DNA from: Plasmopara viticola
Lineage: Eukaryota > Oomycota > Peronosporomycetes > Peronosporales > Peronosporaceae
Direction: 5' to 3'
Assembly: GCA_001695595.3 (NCBI GenBank)
Contig: MBPM02000013.1
Location: forward strand, 868,001 to 932,000
Length of the DNA stretch: 64,000 nt
This document shows positions 56,547-64,000 of the stretch, piece by piece. Every line of letters begins with the position of its first letter. Position 1 is the stretch's first letter. Position numbers and translations under genes: made by a program. Below the pieces are notes generated by a model. That model ran no database searches. It saw only the letters and a list, made by a program, of their open reading frames with translations, and was not told the DNA's origin.

Positions 56547-58520
56547 TTAATCAACTTCTTCAATCTTCGGACCTTGGTCTGTCCCGCCTGACGAAGTCGG
56601 AGCAGTGCCAGCATCAGGCATTCCACCAGGCATGCCGCCGGGCATACCACCAGGCATACCACCACTTGCTGACGAGTAGACTTTCTGGAGCACTGGATTG
56701 GCAACAGCCTCCAATTCCTTCTGTTTGGCCTCGTACTCGTGCTTTTCCGACGACTGGTGTGCGTCAAGCCACTGAATCACTTCCGTCACCTTGTTGTCCA
56801 CCACCTTCTTGTCCGCTTCCGGAATCGCCTCCTTCATTTTCTCTTCGTTCAGACTGTTGCGTAAACTGTACGCGTAATTCTCAAGCGTGTTCTTGGCCTC
56901 AACGCGTACTTTGTTCGCCTCATCTTCCGACTTGTATTTTTCGGCTTCTGCTACCATGCGGTCGATCTCACTTTGCGAGAGGCGACCCTTGTCGTTCGTG
57001 ATAGTGATTTTGTTTTCTTTGCCTGTTGACTTCTCAACAGCCGACACGTTCAAGATACCATTGGCATCGATATCAAACGTCACGTCAATCTGCGGCACGC
57101 CACGAGGCATGGGCGGAATGCCATCGAGATTAAATTTGCCCAGCAAGTTGTTGTCGCGCGTCATTGACCGCTCTCCTTCGAATACCTGAATCAGCACGCC
57201 CGGTTGATTGTCTGCATACGTTGAAAATGTCTGCGACTTTTTGGTCGGGACGGTCGTGTTGCGGGCAATCAGCGTCGTCATGACACCACCAGCAGTCTCA
57301 AGACCCAACGACAGCGGCGTCACGTCCAGCAAGAGCAAGTCCTGCAGCTTTTCTGATGAGTCGTGGCCGCTAAGGATCGCAGCCTGGACAGTGGCACCAT
57401 AGGCAACCGCTTCGTCCGGGTTGATCGACTTGTTAGGCTCCTTGCCATTAAAGAAATCGGACAGCAACTGCTGCACCTTGGGGATACGGGTAGATCCACC
57501 AACAAGTACCACCTCGTGCACTTGACCCTTCGATAGCTTGGCATCGCGCAGCACCTTCTCCACAGGCTCCATAGTCTTGCGGAAGTAATCACCGCACATG
57601 TCCTCAAAACGAGCACGAGTGATGGTAGAGTTAAAGTCGATGCCGTCGAAAAGAGAGTCAATTTCAATATAAGCTTGAGCCGACGACGACAGCGTACGCT
57701 TGGCACGCTCGCATGCAGTACGCAGACGACGAAGAGCGCGCTGGTTCTGTGACAGGTCCTTACGGTGTTTTCGCTTAAACTCCTGCACGAAATGGTCAAC
57801 GAGGCGGTTGTCAAAGTCCTCACCACCAAGGTGCGTGTCACCAGCCGTAGCCTTCACCTCGAAAATGCCTTCCTCGATGCTCAACAGCGACACATCAAAT
57901 GTACCGCCACCCAGGTCAAAGATCAGTACGTTGCGCTCACCGCCCTTCTTATCTAAACCGTACGCGATGGCGGCGGCCGTCGGCTCGTTAATAATACGCA
58001 GCACATTTAAACCAGCAATGGCGCCGGCGTCCTTAGTGGCTTGCCGCTGCGAGTCGTTAAAATAGGCCGGCACTGTGATAACGGCGTTCTTGACCTCTTT
58101 ACCAATAAAGGCTTCAGCCACCTCTCGCATTTTAATCAACACCATTGACGATATCTCCTCAGGCTGGAACGTTTTCGTCTCGCCCTTGAACTGCACAATG
58201 ATCTGCGGTTTGTCACCAGGACCCGCGGTCAGTTTAAACGGCCAGTGCTTGATATCGGCCTGCACCACGGGGTCTGAAAATTTGCGCCCGATGAGGCGCT
58301 TAGCGTCGAAAACCGTATTGGACGAGTTCATCGCCACCTGATTCTTGGCAGCATCACCAATGAGGCGCTCGGAATCCGTGAATGCCACATACGAAGGTGT
58401 CGTGCGGTTGCCTTGGTCGTTGGCAATAATTTCAACGCGGTCATTCTGCCACACGCCTACACAAGAGTAGGTCGTGCCCAGATCAATGCCCACCGAGTAT
58501 CCAGTTGTAGATTGAGTCAT
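56547..58520 (-). CDS. HSP70: Cytosolic HSP70 chaperone, second family, left copy
   Basis: This 657-residue intronless Hsp70 has all hallmarks: [37 protein letters not shown], four GGMP repeats and a terminal EEVD. It is a different family member from the 668-residue pair, with a shorter GGMP tail (four versus seven repeats) and a different lid. It stands head to head with 59228-61201; coordinates sum to 117,748 along the whole gene, with no net indel. The 3' flank, immediately after the stop codon, is unrelated to that of its twin. Confidence 0.98.
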   Translation of the reverse strand: MTQSTTGYSVGIDLGTTYSCVGVWQNDRVEIIANDQGNRTTPSYVAFTDSERLIGDAAKNQVAMNSSNTVFDAKRLIGRKFSDPVVQADIKHWPFKLTAGPGDKPQIIVQFKGETKTFQPEEISSMVLIKMREVAEAFIGKEVKNAVITVPAYFNDSQRQATKDAGAIAGLNVLRIINEPTAAAIAYGLDKKGGERNVLIFDLGGGTFDVSLLSIEEGIFEVKATAGDTHLGGEDFDNRLVDHFVQEFKRKHRKDLSQNQRALRRLRTACERAKRTLSSSAQAYIEIDSLFDGIDFNSTITRARFEDMCGDYFRKTMEPVEKVLRDAKLSKGQVHEVVLVGGSTRIPKVQQLLSDFFNGKEPNKSINPDEAVAYGATVQAAILSGHDSSEKLQDLLLLDVTPLSLGLETAGGVMTTLIARNTTVPTKKSQTFSTYADNQPGVLIQVFEGERSMTRDNNLLGKFNLDGIPPMPRGVPQIDVTFDIDANGILNVSAVEKSTGKENKITITNDKGRLSQSEIDRMVAEAEKYKSEDEANKVRVEAKNTLENYAYSLRNSLNEEKMKEAIPEADKKVVDNKVTEVIQWLDAHQSSEKHEYEAKQKELEAVANPVLQKVYSSASGGMPGGMPGGMPGGMPDAGTAPTSSGGTDQGPKIEEVD

Positions 58521-59227
58521 TGTATCTACTAGCGTTTAAGTCGGTTGAAGTTGCTTTGAAGCTTTTACTTTGCTCGTTTGACGATTACGATGAAAATTAA
58601 AAAGTGAGCAGAGAATGGAGGTTAGTTGGGGTCCATGTCTTTCAGCTTGTGTCGCATAGTTCTTGATTGTTTCTAGAACATGTCGAACTTAGTCAGGTCA
58701 GTTCTAGATTGTCTAGTAGAAAGTCAAAAAACATCGCGACAGTCTAATAAAACAAGTCGAACTTAGTTAGGTGAATGCATAGAAAGACCGAGTCATCAAA
58801 CCCCAAATATGCATTCACCTAACTAAGTTCGACTTGGTCTTTTAGACTGTCAAGATATTTCTAGACTGTCTAATACTAGTTCTAGGCAGTCAAGCCCCAA
58901 AACAAGTCGAACTTAGTTAGGTGAATGCATAGAAAGACCGAGTCATCAAACCCCAAATATGCATTCACCTAACTAAGTTCGACTTGGTCTTTTAGACTGT
59001 CAAGATATTTCTAGACTGTCTAATACTAGTTCTAGGCAGTCTAGAGCTAACCTGACTAAGTTCGACATGTTCTAGAAACAATCAAGAACTATGCGACACA
59101 AGCTGAAAGACATGGACCCCAACTAACCTCCATTCTCTGCTCACTTTTTAATTTTCATCGTAATCGTCAAACGAGCAAAGTAAAAGCTTCAAAGCAACTT
59201 CAACCAACTCAAACGCTAGTAGATACA
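58521..59227. promoter_or_regulatory. Shared bidirectional HSP70 promoter in a palindrome
   Basis: The outer parts (58521-58720 and 59028-59227) are near-perfect reverse complements, so each HSP70 has the same upstream region. A palindromic heat-shock-like core TTCTAGAA lies at 58671-58678 and 59070-59077, in mirror positions. The centre (about 58721-59027) carries tandem 150-bp units. Confidence 0.8.
58751..59041. repeat. Two tandem 150-bp units with internal inverted repeats
   Basis: Unit one starts at 58751 and unit two at 58901, and they are identical over about 140 bp. Each has a 28-bp perfect inverted repeat with a 28-bp loop (58753-58780 with 58809-58836; 58903-58930 with 58959-58986). 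The arm begins CAAGTCGAACTTAGTTAGG. Such a sequence can extrude a hairpin. Confidence 0.92.
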
Positions 59228-61201
59228 ATGACTCAGTCTACATCTGGATACTCGGTGGGCATTGATCTGGGCACGACCTACTCTTGTGTAGGCGTGTGGC
59301 AGAATGACCGCGTTGAAATTATTGCCAACGACCAAGGCAACCGCACGACACCTTCGTATGTGGCATTCACGGATTCCGAGCGCCTCATTGGTGATGCTGC
59401 CAAGAATCAGGTGGCGATGAACTCGTCCAATACGGTTTTCGACGCTAAGCGCCTCATCGGGCGCAAATTTTCAGACCCCGTGGTGCAGGCCGATATCAAG
59501 CACTGGCCGTTTAAACTGACCGCGGGTCCTGGTGACAAACCGCAGATCATTGTGCAGTTCAAGGGCGAGACGAAAACGTTCCAGCCTGAGGAGATATCGT
59601 CAATGGTGTTGATTAAAATGCGAGAGGTGGCTGAAGCCTTTATTGGTAAAGAGGTCAAGAACGCCGTTATCACAGTGCCGGCCTATTTTAACGACTCGCA
59701 GCGGCAAGCCACTAAGGACGCCGGCGCCATTGCTGGTTTAAATGTGCTGCGTATTATTAACGAGCCGACGGCCGCCGCCATCGCGTACGGTTTAGATAAG
59801 AAGGGCGGTGAGCGCAACGTACTGATCTTTGACCTGGGTGGCGGTACATTTGATGTGTCGCTGTTGAGCATCGAGGAAGGCATTTTCGAGGTGAAGGCTA
59901 CGGCTGGTGACACGCACCTTGGTGGTGAGGACTTTGACAACCGCCTCGTTGACCATTTCGTGCAGGAGTTTAAGCGAAAACACCGTAAGGACCTGTCACA
60001 GAACCAGCGCGCTCTTTGTCGTCTGCGTACTGCATGCGAGCGTGCCAAGCGTACGCTGTCGTCGTCGGCTCAAGCTTATATTGAAATTGACTCTCTTTTC
60101 GACGGCATCGACTTTAACTCTACCATCACTCGTGCTCGTTTTGAGGACATGTGCGGTGATTACTTCCGCAAGACTATGGAGCCTGTGGAGAAGGTGCTGC
60201 GCGATGCCAAGCTATCGAAGGGTCAAGTGCACGAGGTGGTACTTGTTGGTGGATCTACCCGTATCCCCAAGGTGCAGCAGTTGCTGTCCGATTTCTTTAA
60301 TGGCAAGGAGCCTAACAAGTCGATCAACCCGGACGAAGCGGTTGCCTATGGTGCCACTGTCCAGGCTGCGATCCTTAGCGGCCACGACTCATCAGAAAAG
60401 CTGCAGGACTTGCTCTTGCTGGACGTGACGCCGCTGTCGTTGGGTCTTGAGACTGCTGGTGGTGTCATGACGACGCTGATTGCCCGCAACACGACCGTCC
60501 CGACCAAAAAGTCGCAGACATTTTCAACGTATGCAGACAATCAACCGGGCGTGCTGATTCAGGTATTCGAAGGAGAGCGGTCAATGACGCGCGACAACAA
60601 CTTGCTGGGCAAATTTAATCTCGATGGCATTCCGCCCATGCCTCGTGGCGTGCCGCAGATTGACGTGACGTTTGATATCGATGCCAATGGTATCTTGAAC
60701 GTGTCGGCTGTTGAGAAGTCAACAGGCAAAGAAAACAAAATCACTATCACGAACGACAAGGGTCGCCTCTCGCAAAGTGAGATCGACCGCATGGTAGCAG
60801 AAGCCGAAAAATACAAGTCGGAAGATGAGGCGAACAAAGTACGCGTTGAGGCCAAGAACACGCTTGAGAATTATGCGTACAGTTTACGCAACAGTCTGAA
60901 CGAAGAGAAAATGAAGGAGGCGATTCCGGAAGCGGACAAGAAGGTGGTGGACAACAAGGTGACGGAAGTGATTCAGTGGCTTGACGCACACCAGTCGTCG
61001 GAAAAGCACGAGTACGAGGCCAAACAGAAGGAATTGGAGGCTGTTGCCAATCCAGTACTACAGAAAGTCTACTCGTCTGCAAGTGGTGGTATGCCTGGTG
61101 GTATGCCTGGCGGCATGCCTGGTGGAATGCCTAGTGCTGGCACTGCTCCGACTTCGTCAGGTGGGACAGACCAAGGTCCGAAGATTGAAGAAGTTGATTA
61201 A
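59228..61201 (+). CDS. HSP70: Cytosolic HSP70 chaperone, second family, right copy
   Basis: This 657-residue intronless Hsp70 is almost identical to its head-to-head twin. The three differences seen in the protein are S for T near residue 6, C for R in the ALCRLRT segment of the ATPase domain and S for D in the tail before AGTAPTSS. The arginine-to-cysteine change lies in a stretch that is ALRRLRT in all three other HSP70 copies of the window, so it may affect function. It keeps four GGMP repeats and EEVD. Confidence 0.97.
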   Translation: MTQSTSGYSVGIDLGTTYSCVGVWQNDRVEIIANDQGNRTTPSYVAFTDSERLIGDAAKNQVAMNSSNTVFDAKRLIGRKFSDPVVQADIKHWPFKLTAGPGDKPQIIVQFKGETKTFQPEEISSMVLIKMREVAEAFIGKEVKNAVITVPAYFNDSQRQATKDAGAIAGLNVLRIINEPTAAAIAYGLDKKGGERNVLIFDLGGGTFDVSLLSIEEGIFEVKATAGDTHLGGEDFDNRLVDHFVQEFKRKHRKDLSQNQRALCRLRTACERAKRTLSSSAQAYIEIDSLFDGIDFNSTITRARFEDMCGDYFRKTMEPVEKVLRDAKLSKGQVHEVVLVGGSTRIPKVQQLLSDFFNGKEPNKSINPDEAVAYGATVQAAILSGHDSSEKLQDLLLLDVTPLSLGLETAGGVMTTLIARNTTVPTKKSQTFSTYADNQPGVLIQVFEGERSMTRDNNLLGKFNLDGIPPMPRGVPQIDVTFDIDANGILNVSAVEKSTGKENKITITNDKGRLSQSEIDRMVAEAEKYKSEDEANKVRVEAKNTLENYAYSLRNSLNEEKMKEAIPEADKKVVDNKVTEVIQWLDAHQSSEKHEYEAKQKELEAVANPVLQKVYSSASGGMPGGMPGGMPGGMPSAGTAPTSSGGTDQGPKIEEVD

Positions 61202-61451
61202 CATAAAAATTTCAATACTAAAAGCTGTAATGAGTTCGTTGTATTATTCGACAATCGGTTACCTTTTTTTAATGACAGAGATCAAGCTTTTTTCATATGC
61301 AACATTACCGAAATCAGAACTCCTAATAAAAGTGAGGAGATTTGGGATGGCGTAATTTATACCTGAAGAGCATTTTTGCAGCATCAATTAAGTAATTCTA
61401 GACTTTTTTCTTTTTACAACTTTAGGAAGGGTTCGATGTCATAATTTCTAA

Positions 61452-62522
61452 ATGGACGAGAAAGAGTTTGCAATGATATGCTCGATGAAGATGTATCCCG
61501 GTGCTGCTGGGCCGCAGCTCTCGGTGTCAGAGGAGACTTTCGCCGCCATTAAGCGCCAGATGCAACATCAGCAATATCGCTTGAAATTGAGGGTTCACCG
61601 GCAGGAGAAGTGCCTGAAAAAGTATTTGGCACGCATGGGCTCTGGAGAGTCCTTGACTTCAATAGCCAAGTCCGTCGAATTCTCTCCTTGTATGATGGCG
61701 TGACTGCTGCTTGATGCTAAATACGGATGGAGCAAGACCACGATCTCAAACTTGTTTAAGGAGGCTATGAAAGATGAAATAGACGACGAGGCGGACGCAC
61801 CCAATCGCCGAGGCCTTTCGGAGGACGAGTTCGCACGAGTCGTGCGAGAGGTTGACGGTTCTAATGGACTATTGTTCTACTCAACGACGAGTCTAATAGT
61901 TGATGGGTGGATAGATACGTGAGTGTATTTTACACGACGAGATCGGCTCGCCGTTGGCAGACCGCATCCGCCACACCATGGGTGCCGAGTACGAGTATTT
62001 GCTGCTCGAAACGCTGCGCAACCGTCAGTTGGTGTATGAAAGCGAAGACACGCTTCGAGAAAAGGGATTGTCCAAGACGCCTGATGTGAGACTGCTGTTA
62101 CCGATTGGGGTGAAGAACCCGAAGACTGGACAATTGCAGGTTGTAAATTGGATTGATAGTAAAGCGATGTTTGGAGATCGACATGCTCATGAGACGGAAA
62201 ATGCGAGTCAGGTGCGCTTAAAGCCTTGTCTTCTTACAAGGTTGTGTCTCACTGCGTTTGTGTCGTATAGCTACAAGGGTATGTGAACCGATACGGGCCT
62301 GGGATGGTTATATATTGGTTCGGCTACGTGACGCAGCTTAGCTCCGATGATAATATTCTCATTATGAGTACGTTCCCAGACGAAATTTCGCTTCCAGGAG
62401 CTTTTGACCCTCTAGCATCCACCACAAAATTGCAAGAGGGTGCGCAAGTAATGCTGCAACCTGCAAAGACTCAAACGGACTTTGACGACGACTGGATTCC
62501 GATTACGACGTGCGAGTTGTAA
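61452..62522 (+). pseudogene. CDIN1: CDIN1 (C15orf41)-like nuclease gene with in-frame stop
   Basis: Three exons are predicted: 61452-61850, 61924-62211 and 62271-62522, a 313-codon frame with two GT-AG introns of 73 and 59 nt. The N-terminal half has helix-turn-helix-like segments (GESLTSIAKSVEFSPC, YGWSKTTISNLFKE). The C-terminal half matches the restriction-endonuclease-like domain of CDIN1: EYEYLL, KTPDVRLLLP, VNWIDSKAMFGD with the metal-binding D and K, and RYGPGMVIYWFGYV. CDIN1 partners codanin-1 in animals and is linked to histone handling and erythroid disease. One TGA at 61701-61703 interrupts codon 84 where the frame otherwise continues without a break, so it is listed as a pseudogene; a single-base sequencing error or a functional downstream start cannot be excluded. 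Confidence 0.78.
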
Positions 62523-64000
62523 GCGCTATCGCTGCAATTCAATTATTGTTTGCGTGTCAACATGCCATTTCGAGTACGCTTATTCAGATTGTATGCTACC
62601 GTATAGCCGCATCCACTCTTTGCTGGCACCAGCAGGTGCGCCTGGCTAGTACGTTACACTGGCCTATTATAACAAATTATTAGAATCTTGTATGAAATTT
62701 TTGCCTGCACTTCGCCGTGCTAATCGTGCACCTTACAATGCTGCACGGCCGCTAATGCTCGTAATGACAAATACAGACGAAGAAAGTTGCGCAATACGGG
62801 CCCATGCATCGCAGCATGTGGCTGACGGCGTTTAGCATCTCCACGTACTCTTTAAAGTTCGTAAAGTATTGCTGCACACTGTATGCTGGATGCGGCGAGA
62901 CATCATAGCGTGGTACACACTCTATAGGTTGACTAATCTCGATGTGGTCCACGCTTGTTAGAAAGCTCACGGAGATAATAAATTTTTATCGACAATGTGC
63001 TTTAAGTTTTGATTCTGTTCACCATGCGGCCCGACACCGTGGAGGTGCACTTTTTACCAGTTCTGGCAGACATAACAATAAAATTTGTATGGCACAAGCT
63101 TCTACAGTCTTTTAAGCTGACGCAGGCGATCGTGGACGATTAAGCAAGTCGTCATGGAAGAACTCGTTGCAGTCGGGAAAAACTTTAACATTGGTGATTT
63201 TCAGCGAGGAAGCACAGAAAAATTTGAGGCATGCGTAGCTTTTATTGATCTATCAGCTTACGAAATTATACCATATATAGGTTCAACAGCGTGCTAAAAG
63301 GCATGCTGCTCAAATTGTGCGCAGAGATATTTAAGCTACCGAAACTCACGCGGTAGGTCTAAGCTGTGTCTAACGCAAATAGCTATCCGATCATTGTGAG
63401 ATCATTCTGATCCTCAGAGTTGCTAAAGACTTTTTTTCGCCAATGGGGCGTCCAACCCATCCACCTTTTACACACCCAATTAAGTTGGAAGGGTAGTCAC
63501 ACTCTCGGGATTGATTGATTGTCCTTTTATTGACCTACATCTGGCTGCATTTTTTGGATCCTATGGGCATCAAATGAGGTTGAGTGATCGACTGACCACT
63601 CGAGCCACAAGGTCGAGGAAGAATGTGCGCTTAGGTAACACATTCGTAAACCGATAAAAGTTCAATGCCATGCACTCCACGTATGTGTGTACTAAACTGT
63701 CTTCAATGTACATGCCCTTAGTTCCAATAGCTTTTTAAGTGGGAGAAGGGCTCAAAATAATTTTCAATGCAATTTTTTTGAACCAGACTCCTCAGGAAAA
63801 TAGCTATCTGAAAATTATCAGTAAAGCAGGGGATACAAAATATCTGTCTAAAAATTATCACTTAAGCTTGGGATACAATTGCATCCACCAACTCTCAATA
63901 TAAATTCTCGTACTCTCGTACACTTTAATGTACAATTGGCAATCCGCCGCTACATTTCCTTTCTTCAGAATTTGTAACGCCCAAAAGAGCTCTGTATCTA
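62523..64000. other. Unassigned right end of window
   Basis: A minus-strand frame at about 62752-62970 has a protein-like look (IECVPRYDVSPHPAYSVQQY), but it begins only with GTG and could be a 3' exon or a relic. Plus-strand frames around 63.02-63.14 kb and 63155-63298 (MEELVAVGKNFNIG start) also look coding-like without a recognised family. An imperfect tandem repeat lies near the end. No complete gene can be supported. Confidence 0.4.
63793..63880. repeat. Imperfect tandem repeat, about 40-bp period
   Basis: The words ATCTGAAAATTATCAGTAAA and ATCTGTCTAAAAATTATCAC, each followed by GGGGATAC or TGGGATAC, form two diverged units. A TATAAA-like stretch lies just after (about 63900). This could be part of an LTR cut off by the window end, but that is weak. 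Confidence 0.5.

Noticed and set aside
63480..64000. LTR retrotransposon end
   Set aside because: A TATA-like stretch and small tandem repeat are present, but there is no TG/CA terminus, primer-binding site or second LTR in the window.

Overview
This window is nuclear DNA of an oomycete, most likely in the Peronosporales (Phytophthora or downy mildew group). Evidence: compact genes with few, short (about 60-120 nt) GT-AG introns; gene islands separated by AT-rich, repeat-laden stretches; remnants of Crinkler (CRN) effector genes; a SINE with target-site duplications; and Psq/CENP-B-like helix-turn-helix proteins of a type common in these organisms. No rRNA, tRNA or CRISPR array was recognised.

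Layout. About 0.8-22.1 kb is one large inverted duplication. The left arm (about 0.8-8.4 kb) carries HSP70 (+), a Polycomb-type RING/RAWUL protein gene (-), a signal-peptide/single-TM protein gene (-) and a DLDET-type CTD-like phosphatase gene (-). The right arm (about 14.8-22.1 kb) carries the same four genes in mirror order. The spacer holds a TYW4-like methyltransferase fused to a GNAT acetyltransferase, a leucine-rich-repeat protein, a degenerate EF-hand protein and a third, diverged CTD-like phosphatase. About 22-43 kb is gene-poor: a dispersed repeat copy (22.8-23.4 kb), two diverged copies of an unrecognised decayed multi-ORF element (25.7-30.3 and 35.7-37.7 kb), a SINE (30.7 kb), two broken convergent CRN loci (32.1-33.9 kb) and short tandem duplications.

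About 43.4-47.4 kb is a gene island: a hypothetical protein and, convergent to it, an 1113-residue protein with architecture PH - chalcone-isomerase-like x2 - PH - C-terminal TM. About 48-53 kb is again relic-rich, with a pogo/Tigger-like transposase remnant and a SINE-type tail. At 53.6 kb lies a Psq-type DNA-binding protein gene, then a terminal-inverted-repeat element with a SINE nested in it (55.1-56.5 kb). At 56.5-61.2 kb two almost identical HSP70 genes lie head to head in a palindrome whose 2.17-kb arms show no net indel; its centre contains two 150-bp tandem units, each with a 28-bp inverted repeat. A CDIN1-like nuclease gene with one in-frame stop follows (61.5-62.5 kb), then unassigned sequence to the end.

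Functionally the window offers four cytosolic HSP70 genes with heat-shock-element-like promoter motifs, duplicated chromatin and phosphatase genes, and a signature of repeated inverted duplication plus local homogenisation. Gene models with introns were derived by eye from splice signals and family alignment; exon edges should be treated as predictions.
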